Shown: positions 1 to 7,244 of the stretch, in pieces
Position numbering within the stretch: the stretch's first letter is position 1
Layout: every line of letters begins with the position of its first letter
NCBI GenBank assembly: GCA_030746295.1
Contig: JASLMY010000108.1
Coordinates: 1-15,444 of the forward strand
Reading direction: 5' to 3'
DNA: 15,444 nt
DNA from: Alphaproteobacteria bacterium
Lineage (GTDB): Bacteria; Pseudomonadota; Alphaproteobacteria; GCA-2731375
Notes under the pieces: model-generated
Database searches by the model: none
Seen by the model: the letters and a program-made list of their open reading frames with translations, nothing else
What the model was told of the DNA's origin: nothing
Made by a program: the position numbers and the translations under genes

Positions 1-1
1 C

Positions 2-436
2 GGCGCGTTGTTGGTCGCAGTGCTGGCGAAACCGCGCTACTTCTTCGCCATCTACATCTGGGGCACGACGCTCTATCTGCTGCTGGTGCTCTACCTCGGC
101 GGCCTGACCCATGTCGCCGGCGGCCCCTACCACTCTTTCTTCGCCGTGTCGCTGGTGCTGGCGGGGGTCGGTGTCGCCAGCGCTTGCTTCGCGGCGATGC
201 AGAGCACGCTCACTTATCTCGGTTCGCCGCCGGAGTACCGCAGCCGATTGATGGGCGTTTTGACGCTCTGCATCGGCAGCGGACTGATCGGGTTCTTCAA
301 CGTCGGCTGGATGGCCGAGAGCTACGGCGTCTCGGCGGCGCTGCTGATCAGCGGCCTCGAAGGGCTCTTCGCCTTTCTGCTGCTCTGGCTCTACGGCAGC
401 GATGAAGGCGACGCCTCTGCCGACGCTGCCGGGTAG
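2..436 (+). CDS. MFS-type transporter, C-terminal part (5' end outside window)
   Basis: The reading frame is open at the left edge, so only the last 145 codons or so are seen; the TTG at position 8 is just an internal Leu codon. The fragment is very hydrophobic, with about four membrane helices. A basic-Gly junction (R-S-R-L-M-G) precedes a Gly-rich helix, followed by a loop with G-W-M-A-E-S-Y-G before the final helix. This is the layout of the second half of a major facilitator superfamily permease, ending in a short acidic cytoplasmic tail. The substrate cannot be inferred. The stop lies only 9 bp from the stop of the convergent monooxygenase gene, leaving no room for a separate terminator. 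Family assignment rests on hydropathy and these loop patterns only. Confidence 0.72.
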   Translation, partial: GALLVAVLAKPRYFFAIYIWGTTLYLLLVLYLGGLTHVAGGPYHSFFAVSLVLAGVGVASACFAAMQSTLTYLGSPPEYRSRLMGVLTLCIGSGLIGFFNVGWMAESYGVSAALLISGLEGLFAFLLLWLYGSDEGDASADAAG

Positions 437-445
437 CTTCGAACG

Positions 446-1948
446 CTACCGATAGACCAGCGTGCCGTCCTCCAGGTCGGCGGCGGGGATCTCGACCTTC
501 TCCCGGAAGTAGTCTTGGCTGAAGATCCAGGGCTCGCGGTCACCTTGCTTGGGCATGAGGTGCATGTTGCGGGTCAGGTAGCCGGCGTTGAAATTCTCGG
601 GATCGACCCAGGGCAGGGCCGGCATGTCCTGGTCTTCCTCGCGCAACTGTGGCGTCACCACGTCGGCACCCTTCTCGGCCATGTGGTTCAAGAGCCGGCA
701 GACGAAACCGGAGACGAGGTCGGCGCGGAGCGTCCAGCTCGCCCGCAGATAGCCGAAGACCCAGGCCATGTTGGGCACGCCGGTGAAGAGGATGCCCCGG
801 TGGCCGATGCAGTCGGCGAAGTTAACCGGCTCGCCGTCGACCGCGAAGTCGATGTCGCCCATCGCGCAGAGGTTGAAGCCGGTGGCGGTGACGATGATGT
901 CCGCTTCCAGCTCGGTGCCCGAGCGCAGCAGCACGCCTTTCTCCGTGAAGGTCTCGATACCGTCGGTGACGACCGAGGCCTTGCCGGCCTTGATGCCGCG
1001 GAACAAATCGCCGTCGGGGAGGAAGGCCAGGCGTTGCCGCCAGGGCCGGTAGCTGGGTGTGAAGTGCGTCTCGACATCGAAGTCGTCGCCGAGATAGGTG
1101 CGCGCACCGGCGATCAACTCGTCCTTCAAAGCTTCCGAATCCTCGAACGAGCGGCGGATCACCGTCTTCTGATCGCTCAGGATCTTGCGCCGCGTGATCT
1201 CGTGCACCCATTCCTCGGGCACGTCGAGCTCGCGCAGCATGTCGGCGATCTCGGCTCGGTTGGCCGCCGGGTAGAAATAGGTCGGCGAGCGCTGCAGCAT
1301 GGTGATGTGGGCGCAGTCGTCCGCCATCGCCGGCACCACAGTGGCCGCGGTCGCGCCCGAGCCGATGACGAGCACGTTCTTGTCCTTGTAGTCCAGCTCT
1401 TCCGGCCAGGTCTGCGGGTGCACGATCGGCCCTTGGAAGCGCTCGATGCCCGGGAAATCGGGCGTGTAGCCTTCCGAGTGGCGGTAGTAGCCCTGGCACA
1501 TCCACAAGAAATTGCAGGTAAAGCGCAGCTCTTCGCCCGTATCCAAGCGCGCGACCGCGAGTGTCCACTGCCTCTCGTCGCTGGACCAGGCGGCGCTCTT
1601 GACCTCGTGGCGGTAGCGGACGTGCCGGCGGATGTCGTGCTCGTCGAGGACCTCGTCGAGATAGGTCAGAATCTCCTCGGCCGTGGCGATGGGGGCGCTG
1701 CACCAGGGCTTCCAGCCGTAGCCGAAGGTATAGAGATCGCTGTCGGAGCGGATGCCGGGATACTTGTGGGTCAGCCAGGTGCCACCGAAGCTCTCCTGAT
1801 TTTCCAAAAGCGCGAAGCTCTTGCCGGGGCAGTGCTGCTGCAGGTGGTAGGCCGCGTCGATGCCGGAGATCCCGGCGCCTACGATCAACACATCGAAATG
1901 CCCAGCTTCTTGCTCGACGCCTTGGCGCGCCTCGACTGCCACGTCCAT
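446..1948 (-). CDS. Baeyer-Villiger-type flavin monooxygenase (EthA-like)
   Basis: A 500-residue, full-length class B flavoprotein monooxygenase that should use FAD and NADPH to insert oxygen into ketones or oxidise soft heteroatoms in the cytoplasm. An N-terminal FAD-binding Rossmann motif G-A-G-I-S-G lies at residues 24-29, followed by GGTW near 55-58 and a Y-P-G-I-R-S-D-S-D segment near 63-71. The Baeyer-Villiger fingerprint FxGxxxHxxxWP is intact at residues 171-182. A second dinucleotide motif, G-S-G-A-T-A, sits at 196-201 for NADPH, and an A-T-G-F motif occurs in the second half. The pattern and length recall mycobacterial EthA more than cyclohexanone monooxygenase. The ATG at 1948-1946 is preceded on its strand by AGGAAAG at good spacing. 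It stands alone, convergent with the MFS gene. The natural substrate is unknown. Confidence 0.92.
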   Translation of the reverse strand: MDVAVEARQGVEQEAGHFDVLIVGAGISGIDAAYHLQQHCPGKSFALLENQESFGGTWLTHKYPGIRSDSDLYTFGYGWKPWCSAPIATAEEILTYLDEVLDEHDIRRHVRYRHEVKSAAWSSDERQWTLAVARLDTGEELRFTCNFLWMCQGYYRHSEGYTPDFPGIERFQGPIVHPQTWPEELDYKDKNVLVIGSGATAATVVPAMADDCAHITMLQRSPTYFYPAANRAEIADMLRELDVPEEWVHEITRRKILSDQKTVIRRSFEDSEALKDELIAGARTYLGDDFDVETHFTPSYRPWRQRLAFLPDGDLFRGIKAGKASVVTDGIETFTEKGVLLRSGTELEADIIVTATGFNLCAMGDIDFAVDGEPVNFADCIGHRGILFTGVPNMAWVFGYLRASWTLRADLVSGFVCRLLNHMAEKGADVVTPQLREEDQDMPALPWVDPENFNAGYLTRNMHLMPKQGDREPWIFSQDYFREKVEIPAADLEDGTLVYR

Positions 1949-2191
1949 GCTCCGCTTTCCTCGCAGCTTGCCCAGGCTCGTATCCTAAGACCTGGCAGCG
2001 GGCATTTCCACGTCGCGGGGGGCCTCGGGACGTGCGACCAACTGCCACATCAACGAGATCGAAGACGAAGGGTGCGGACGCTCTCGGCCGCCGTCATGTC
2101 GCGCCGCTTGATCGAGGCCAATTCAGGCGCCCACGCGCGACGGTAAGCTTCCGGTGGCGGCGCAAGGCGCGCCGAGCGAGCCGTCGGACGG
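1949..2191. other. Gene-poor region between monooxygenase and permease genes
   Basis: With the leader region at 2192-2259, this makes about 310 bp with no convincing protein gene longer than a short leader. Open frames crossing it on both strands have basic, low-complexity translations typical of noncoding frames in GC-rich DNA. It must hold the divergent promoters for the flanking genes. One candidate for the monooxygenase is listed separately. I found no good promoter match for the permease. Confidence 0.5.
1982..2010 (-). promoter_or_regulatory. Candidate promoter of the monooxygenase gene
   Basis: On the minus strand, TGGAAA (2010-2005) and TAGGAT (1987-1982) are separated by 17 bp. Each matches the sigma-70 consensus at four of six positions. 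They would start transcription about 40 bp before the ATG. The match is only moderate and could be chance. Confidence 0.28.
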
Positions 2192-2198
2192 AAGGAGA
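2192..2198 (+). promoter_or_regulatory. Strong Shine-Dalgarno with no matching in-frame permease start
   Basis: AAGGAGA is the best ribosome-binding sequence in this intergenic region. It is 8 nt upstream of a TTG at 2207, but that TTG is in a different frame from the permease and opens an 18-codon frame. The permease start at 2260 has its own weaker GGAAG at 2248-2252, 7 nt away. Confidence 0.5.
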
Positions 2199-2206
2199 CC
2201 CTGACT

Positions 2207-2263
2207 TTGGCCTCAGAGGCATTTGCGCGCCGGGGCGGCGACGCCGTGGAAGTGGCGTCGTGA
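2207..2263 (+). CDS. Possible 18-codon leader peptide overlapping the permease start
   Basis: A TTG codon 8 nt after AAGGAGA opens 18 codons (translation begins M-A-S-E-A-F-A-R-R-G-G) and ends in TGA at 2261-2263. That TGA shares bases with the permease GTG at 2260-2262, giving a GTGA overlap of the kind that couples translation of adjacent genes. Either this is a genuine coupling leader, or the two frames are one N-terminus split by a single-base error or frameshift: a fused protein would start with an ordinary cytoplasmic tail. It may also be chance, since such a short frame carries little evidence of its own. Confidence 0.3.
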   Translation: MASEAFARRGGDAVEVAS

Positions 2264-3135
2264 CGGTCGCGCAAGGCCCGCCGGTCGCGGTGCGTGCCGG
2301 CCTTTGGATGGCGCTGGCGGCGGTCGGCTATGCCGGCATGTTCGCGATCGTCAAGTTTCTGTCGGCCGAGATCGACGTCTACGTGCTGCTCTTCTGGCGC
2401 TACTTCCTGGCCCTCCTGGTCTTCCTGCCTTGGTTGCTCAAGTCCGGCCCCGGGGTCCTGAAGACGGGGCGGATGAAGCTTCATTTGAGTCGTGGCGTCC
2501 TGATGGTGGTGCACAGCGGCACGCTGATGGTGGCGATCCTGTTCATTCCGCTGGGCGAGGCGACCTCGCTGATCTTCACGGCACCGCTCTTCGCGGTGTT
2601 GCTGGCCGGCCTGCTACTACGCGAGCATGTGGGCGGGCGGCGCTGGGCGGCGCTGGCCATGGGCTTCGCCGGCGTGTTGGTGATCCTCAGGCCCGGCCTG
2701 TCCGCCTTCCAGCCGGCGGCGATCCTGGTCCTGATCTCGGCCTTCACCGGCGCCAGTGTCGCCGTCATCGGCCGCGTCTTGCTGCGCACCGACGATCCGG
2801 GCTTGAGCGTCTTCTACGTCAATCTGTTTGCCGTCCCGGTCGCGCTTGCGCCCGCCCTCGTCTGGTGGCAATGGCCGACGCTTGAGCAGGTGCCCTGGCT
2901 GATCGGCCTCGGCCTGCTCGCCAACGCCTATATCTACGGCTCCTCGCGGGCCTTGAAGATTGCCGAGACCTCGCTCGTCATGCCGTTCGATTTCCTGCGC
3001 CTGCCGGCGGCGGCCTTCGCCGGCTTTCTCTTCTTCGCCGAGGTCCTCGATCCCTGGGCCTGGCTCGGCGCCGCGATTATCTTCGCGAGCTCGGTCTACA
3101 TCACCAACCGCGAGATCCGCGCCGCCAAGGCCTAG
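2260..3135 (+). CDS. EamA/DMT-superfamily permease
   Basis: A 291-residue integral inner-membrane protein made of about ten hydrophobic helices in two tandem EamA-type halves (roughly residues 13-140 and 150-285), the standard size for the drug/metabolite transporter family. The first half carries the typical F-W-R-Y segment after helix 2 and a G-E-A-T-S-L-I-F-T-A-P-L-F helix. The second half ends with an F-F-A-E-V-L-D-P-W-A-W-L-G-A-A-I-I-F-A-S motif that matches the last helices of this family. I chose the GTG at 2260 because GGAAG lies 7 nt upstream and the hydrophobic core begins about 14 residues later. An in-frame extension back to 2032 is Arg-rich and unlike a real N-terminus. Its stop overlaps the stop of the convergent meh gene in the palindrome CTAG. 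The substrate, probably a metabolite exported from the cell, is unknown. Confidence 0.9.
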   Translation: MTVAQGPPVAVRAGLWMALAAVGYAGMFAIVKFLSAEIDVYVLLFWRYFLALLVFLPWLLKSGPGVLKTGRMKLHLSRGVLMVVHSGTLMVAILFIPLGEATSLIFTAPLFAVLLAGLLLREHVGGRRWAALAMGFAGVLVILRPGLSAFQPAAILVLISAFTGASVAVIGRVLLRTDDPGLSVFYVNLFAVPVALAPALVWWQWPTLEQVPWLIGLGLLANAYIYGSSRALKIAETSLVMPFDFLRLPAAAFAGFLFFAEVLDPWAWLGAAIIFASSVYITNREIRAAKA

Positions 3136-3986
3136 CCGAGTGTCGCTTCGGCCCGCATGGCGGTGGCGCCGTCCGAGCGCTCGGCGGCGAGCGTGACAGT
3201 ATCGCCCTCCGCCACGGCGACGACGCGGTAGGGGGCGGTGTCGAAGATCGGGGCAATGGCGCGGAACTTGTAGCTCTCGACCGGACGGTCGGTATTGAGC
3301 CGCACCAGGTCCAGAAGCTGGGTCGCGATCAGGGGTCCGTGCACGATCAGGCCGGGGTAATGCTCCTCCTCGACCGTGTAGGGGCGGTCGTAGTGGATAC
3401 GGTGGCCGTTGAAGACCAGCGCTGAATAGCGGAAGAGCAACACCGGGTCGGGCCCGATCTCGCGGACCCAGGCGCCGGCCGGTGCCGCCGGCCATTCGGA
3501 GCAGACCTCGGGTGCCGGCACCGGCGCGCCTTCCTCGCGGTAGACGATGGTCTGGGTCTCTTCCAGCGCCGGCTTGCCGTTGGCGCTGATCCGGTGGCGG
3601 ACGTTGACGAAGACGAGCGCACCGGTGCGCCCGGTCTTGGCCTCGGCGCCGACGATCTCGCTTTCGCGTGTTATACGGGCACCGATCGGAATCGGTGCCT
3701 CGAAGTTGAGCGAGGCGCCCGCGAACATCCGCCGCGGCAGCATCACCGGTGGCATGAAGCCACCGCGCTTGGCATGACCATCCAAGTCGATGCCGCGGGC
3801 CGGCGCCTGCTCCAGGAAGTAGAGCCAGTGCCAGAGCGGCGGCAAGGGGTCGCCCTCGGCGAGGTTGGTCTCGGCATCGTCCAGCGTCGCCAGCAGGCCC
3901 CGGACCGGAACCAGGCTGGCGATGTCCTCGGCCGTCTCCCGCTTGCCAATCCAATCGCGATAGTCGAGACCCTCAGCAACCGTCAT
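3132..3986 (-). CDS. meh: Hot-dog fold hydratase, probable mesaconyl-C4-CoA (3-methylfumaryl-CoA) hydratase
   Basis: A 284-residue protein with two hot-dog halves in the FAS1-dehydratase/MaoC (HTD2-like) group. The conserved L-W-H-W-L-Y-F segment is near residues 51-57. The R-Y-S-A-L-V-F-N-G-H-R-I-H-Y-D block (186-200) holds the likely catalytic His and Asp, followed by G-L-I-V-H-G-P (212-218). Proteins of this type hydrate mesaconyl-C4-CoA to (S)-citramalyl-CoA in the 3-hydroxypropionate bicycle. I assign that reaction mainly because the gene directly upstream looks like mct. The ATG at 3986 has GGAGAG upstream and comes one base after the TGA of mct (TGAGATG), so translation is probably coupled. 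A longer frame to 4040 has no such support. A different 2-enoyl-CoA hydratase specificity is possible. Confidence 0.82.
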   Translation of the reverse strand: MTVAEGLDYRDWIGKRETAEDIASLVPVRGLLATLDDAETNLAEGDPLPPLWHWLYFLEQAPARGIDLDGHAKRGGFMPPVMLPRRMFAGASLNFEAPIPIGARITRESEIVGAEAKTGRTGALVFVNVRHRISANGKPALEETQTIVYREEGAPVPAPEVCSEWPAAPAGAWVREIGPDPVLLFRYSALVFNGHRIHYDRPYTVEEEHYPGLIVHGPLIATQLLDLVRLNTDRPVESYKFRAIAPIFDTAPYRVVAVAEGDTVTLAAERSDGATAMRAEATLG

Positions 3987-3987
3987 C

Positions 3988-5217
3988 TCATTTCTCTCCA
4001 CTCTCAGGTCCGCCGACGACGCCGGAATCGTGCAGGGCACCGATGGCGCCAGAGTCCAGGCCCAAAACCTCGGCCAGCACGGCGTCGGTGTGCTCGCCCA
4101 GGCGCGGCGCCTGGCGGACGGACGTGCGCGGTGCCGCCTCGAAGGCGATTGGCGCGCCCGGCGTCAGCGTCGGCCCGATGCCGGGCTGGTCGACTTGCTC
4201 GAACATCGGGTTCTCCGCCGAGCAACGTGGGTCCTCGGCCAGCATCTGGGCGATCGAGCGATAGGGGCCCCAGCAGACCCCGGTGCCTTCGAAGGCCTCG
4301 GTGATCTCAGCCAGCATCCTGGCCCCGCACCAGGGCGAGATGAGGGCCGCCAGCTCGGCCGTGGCCCGGTAGCGGTCGCCTTCGCGGGCCAGGTCGAGGC
4401 CGGTCCGGGCCTCGATCTCGGCCACCTCTTGCTCCAGCCCTATGACCTCGACCAGCGCCCGCCATTGCCGCCCGGTGATGGCGACGATCATGACACGGCG
4501 GCCCTCGGCAGTTTCGAAGTCGCGGCCGAAGGCGCCGAAGAGGTCGTTGCCGGTGGCCGCGCGGTCGACGCCACCGACCTCCTTCTCGGCGATCAGGCCG
4601 AGCGTGCCCATGGTCCAAAAGGCGACGTCCGACAGCGCCACCGAGAGGTACTGGCCCTCGCCGGTCAGCGTCCGGTGGCGCTCGGCCGCCAACAGGCCGT
4701 TGACTGCCGACTGCCCGGTAATCAGGTCCCAGGCCGGCAGCACGTGGTTGACCGGCCGGTCGTCATCGGCGTGGCCGGTGAGGTAGGGCAGGCCGGTTGC
4801 GCAATTGACGGTGTAGTCGACCTCCGACGAGCCGTCCGGATTGCCCTGTACATTGACCATGACGAGGTCGTCGCGCTTGGCCTTGAGGGCGCCGTAGTCG
4901 AGCCAGCCACGGGCTGGGAAGTTGGTGAGGAAGAGACCGGCGCCCTCGCCCGGCGCGGTGACGAGGGCGCTCGCCAGCTCGCGGCCTTGCGGGTTGCCGA
5001 GGTCGATCGCGATCGAGCGCTTGCCCTTGTTGAGGCCGGCCCAATAGAAGCTCGTGCCGTTCTCGTGCACCGGCCAGCGCCGGTAGTCGAGGCCGCCGCC
5101 GACGGGGTCGAAGCGGATTACGTCGGCGCCCATCTGCGCCAGCGTCATGCCGGCCGAGGGTGCGGCGATGAAGGCCGAGCCTTCGACGACGCGCAGGCCC
5201 TTCAGGATCTCGCTCAC
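3988..5217 (-). CDS. mct: CaiB/BaiF family III CoA transferase, probable mesaconyl-CoA C1-C4 transferase (2-methylfumaryl-CoA isomerase)
   Basis: A 409-residue family III CoA transferase. Its N-terminal L-R-V-V-E-G-S-A-F-I-A-A-P segment (8-20), the M-T-L-A-Q-M-G-A-D-V-I-R-F-D stretch (24-37) and L-N-K-G-K-R-S-I-A-I-D (62-72) are, from memory, hallmarks of Chloroflexus-type Mct rather than formyl-CoA transferase. The catalytic Asp is D164 in P-A-W-D-L-I-T-G. The F-G-R-D-F-E-T segment and the C-terminal R-L-G-E-H-T motif are also present. Mct moves CoA within one molecule, converting 2-methylfumaryl-CoA to 3-methylfumaryl-CoA. The GTG at 5217 is preceded by GAGG, which overlaps the TGA of phaC; the gap to phaC is 7 nt. 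The upstream extension to 5403 lies inside phaC and is rejected. The broad family is certain; the exact substrate is inferred. Confidence 0.84.
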   Translation of the reverse strand: MSEILKGLRVVEGSAFIAAPSAGMTLAQMGADVIRFDPVGGGLDYRRWPVHENGTSFYWAGLNKGKRSIAIDLGNPQGRELASALVTAPGEGAGLFLTNFPARGWLDYGALKAKRDDLVMVNVQGNPDGSSEVDYTVNCATGLPYLTGHADDDRPVNHVLPAWDLITGQSAVNGLLAAERHRTLTGEGQYLSVALSDVAFWTMGTLGLIAEKEVGGVDRAATGNDLFGAFGRDFETAEGRRVMIVAITGRQWRALVEVIGLEQEVAEIEARTGLDLAREGDRYRATAELAALISPWCGARMLAEITEAFEGTGVCWGPYRSIAQMLAEDPRCSAENPMFEQVDQPGIGPTLTPGAPIAFEAAPRTSVRQAPRLGEHTDAVLAEVLGLDSGAIGALHDSGVVGGPESGEK

Positions 5218-5224
5218 GCCCGCC

Positions 5225-7027
5225 TCACGCGTCGGCCCGGACCTTGACGTAAGATCCCGGCGCGTCCTCGATGATTTTGGCCGCGCCGTCGCCCGGCTGC
5301 CGTGCCGGGACCTTCTTGCCCGAATGCCTGGCGAGCCATTTGCGCCAGTCGGGCCACCAGCTGCCGTCCTTGTGTTCTGCACCCTCGAGCCAATGCTCGG
5401 CATCCTCCGGCAGCTCGTCGTTGGTCCAATAGCCGTACTTGCCGGGGCTTGGCGGGTTGACGACGCCGGCGATATGGCCCGAGCCGGCGAGCGTGAACCG
5501 CGTCTTACCTTTGTAGAGCCCGGTCGCGACGTAAGTGCTCTTCCAGGGGGCGATGTGGTCCTCCTTAGTCGACAGGATATAGACCGGCATGTCGATCTCG
5601 CCGAGGTCGATCGGCGTGCCCGCGAGGCTGATCCCGCCGGGTGTCGAGAGCAGGTTCCGCTGGTACATGTTGCGCAGATAGAAGCTGTGCATCTCCGCCG
5701 GCATCCGGGTCGAATCCGAGTTCCAGTACAAGAGATCGAAGGGGAAGGGGTCCTTGCCCAAGAGGTAGTTGTTGACGACGAAGGACCAGATCAAATCGTT
5801 GGCGCGCAGCATGTTGAAGGTCGTCGCCATGTGGCCGCCCTCGAGGTAGCCGCCTTCTTCGGCCATCCGTTGCTCGAGATACTGGATTTGCTCCTCGTCG
5901 ATGAAGACGGAGAGCTCGCCCGCTTCCTCGAAGTCGACGAGCGCGGTGAAGAAGGTCGCCGCTTTGATGCGCAGGTCGCCCTTGGCCTTCATGTAGGCGA
6001 GCGTCGCCGCCAACAGCGTGCCGCCGAGGCAGTAGCCGATCGCGGTCACCGCCTTTTCGGCCGTCGCCGCTTCGATGCCCTCGAGGGCGGCGAGGATGCC
6101 GTCATGCATGTAGTCCTCGAAGGTCTTGTCGGCGAGGCGCGCGTCCGGGTTGACCCAGGAGACGACGAAGACCGTCAGGCCCTGTGACACGGCCCAGGCG
6201 ATGAACGAGTTTTCGGGCTTGAGGTCGAGGATGTAGAACTTGTTGATCCAGGGCGGCACGATCAGGAGCGGCCGCTTGTAGACGGTCTCGGTGGTCGGTT
6301 CGTATTGGATCAGCTGCATCAGCTCGGTCTGCCAGACCACCTTGCCGGGGCTGACGGCGATGTTCTCGCCGACGGCGAAGGCCTCGAGGTCGGTCATCCG
6401 GATGGCGAGCTTGCCTTTGCCGCGCTCCAGGTCGTCGAGCATGTTGTCGAGGCCGCGGACCAGGTTCTCGCCGTTCTGCTCCAAGGTGGCGCGCAAGACC
6501 TCCGGGTTGGAAAGAACGAAGTTGCTGGGGGCCATCGCGTCGACGAACTGCCGGGTGTAAAAATCCACCTTCTTTGCCGTCTTGTCGTCCAGGCCCTCGA
6601 CCTCTCGAACCGTGCTCTGCAGCCAGTTCGCGGTCAGGAGATAGGACTGCTTGATGAAGTCGAAGATCTGGTTCTCTTCCCAGGCGGCGTCGCGAAAGCG
6701 CCGATCGCCCTTCTCGGGCGCCGCCGCCGGCTGGCTCTCTTGGCCCATCACGCGCTCCGCGGCGTGCTGCCAAAGCCGCATGTAGTCCTGCCAGAGCCCC
6801 ATCTGCGCCTCGACCATGCGCCCGGGATCGGCCATCATCTTCATGGTCATCTCCATGAAGGCTTGGCCGATGTTCAGCGGGTCGGCGTCTTCCTGGCCCA
6901 GGCTCTGGGCCTGGCGGCCGAGAAAGCCCTGGACCAGCTTTTGGCTCTGCTCGGCCACGCGCATCAGGTTCTTCGAGAACTCGCTCGGATCGGGCAGCTT
7001 GAAGTCGTTGCCGGTCTGCTCGGTCAT
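5225..7027 (-). CDS. phaC: Class I poly(3-hydroxyalkanoate) synthase
   Basis: A 600-residue enzyme that polymerises (R)-3-hydroxyacyl-CoA, mainly 3-hydroxybutyryl-CoA, on the surface of storage granules. The lipase-like box G-Y-C-L-G-G places the nucleophile at Cys333. The other triad members are Asp490 in K-E-D-H-I-A-P-W and His518 in G-S-G-H-I-A-G-V. An N-terminal PhaC_N region (about 90-260) precedes the alpha/beta-hydrolase core, with P-L-L-I-V-P-P-W-I-N-K-F-Y at 253-265. Length and triad spacing fit class I (Cupriavidus type, about 590 residues) rather than class III. It ends in an acidic/basic tail. The ATG at 7027 follows a GGAAA-type site and is the first gene of the phaC-mct-meh operon. 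No phaA, phaB, phaP or phaR lies next to it, so precursor supply and granule proteins are encoded elsewhere. Confidence 0.97.
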   Translation of the reverse strand: MTEQTGNDFKLPDPSEFSKNLMRVAEQSQKLVQGFLGRQAQSLGQEDADPLNIGQAFMEMTMKMMADPGRMVEAQMGLWQDYMRLWQHAAERVMGQESQPAAAPEKGDRRFRDAAWEENQIFDFIKQSYLLTANWLQSTVREVEGLDDKTAKKVDFYTRQFVDAMAPSNFVLSNPEVLRATLEQNGENLVRGLDNMLDDLERGKGKLAIRMTDLEAFAVGENIAVSPGKVVWQTELMQLIQYEPTTETVYKRPLLIVPPWINKFYILDLKPENSFIAWAVSQGLTVFVVSWVNPDARLADKTFEDYMHDGILAALEGIEAATAEKAVTAIGYCLGGTLLAATLAYMKAKGDLRIKAATFFTALVDFEEAGELSVFIDEEQIQYLEQRMAEEGGYLEGGHMATTFNMLRANDLIWSFVVNNYLLGKDPFPFDLLYWNSDSTRMPAEMHSFYLRNMYQRNLLSTPGGISLAGTPIDLGEIDMPVYILSTKEDHIAPWKSTYVATGLYKGKTRFTLAGSGHIAGVVNPPSPGKYGYWTNDELPEDAEHWLEGAEHKDGSWWPDWRKWLARHSGKKVPARQPGDGAAKIIEDAPGSYVKVRADA

Positions 7028-7084
7028 CGAAATTTCCGCCGTCGTTCGGAGTCCAAAATCGGAAGCGTCACGCAGTTCACCGCT

Positions 7085-7112
7085 TTTACCAGCGGGACGG
7101 ACATCATAGAAT
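7085..7112 (+). promoter_or_regulatory. Candidate promoter of the OmpA-like lipoprotein gene
   Basis: TTTACC (7085-7090, four of six to the -35 consensus) and TAGAAT (7107-7112, five of six to the -10) are 16 bp apart. Transcription would start near 7119, giving a leader of roughly 125 nt. It overlaps the candidate phaC promoter on the other strand. Confidence 0.33.
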
Positions 7113-7130
7113 GCGACTGGCGCCCGTCCA
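7103..7130 (-). promoter_or_regulatory. phaC: Candidate promoter of the phaC operon
   Basis: On the minus strand TGGACG (7130-7125) and TATGAT (7108-7103, five of six to the -10 consensus) are 16 bp apart, placing the start about 70 nt upstream of the phaC ATG. Its -10 shares two base pairs with the -10 of the opposite-strand candidate. Confidence 0.35.
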
Positions 7131-7244
7131 GACGAAATGCCGGCTCTCGGTCTGTGACGGATGCGGCGCCTCGCCGGCGAGATAACGGCGTCGGCGGGTT
7201 ATGCGCGACCACCGCCGGATGGACTGGAAAGAGGTGTGAGAGGC

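Noticed and set aside
515..2146. A 543-codon plus-strand frame opposite the monooxygenase
   Set aside because: It is a shadow of the minus-strand gene, with a low-complexity acidic/basic translation and no ribosome site.
4030..5247. A 405-codon plus-strand frame opposite mct
   Set aside because: The minus strand encodes a motif-complete CaiB/BaiF protein; this frame is compositional.
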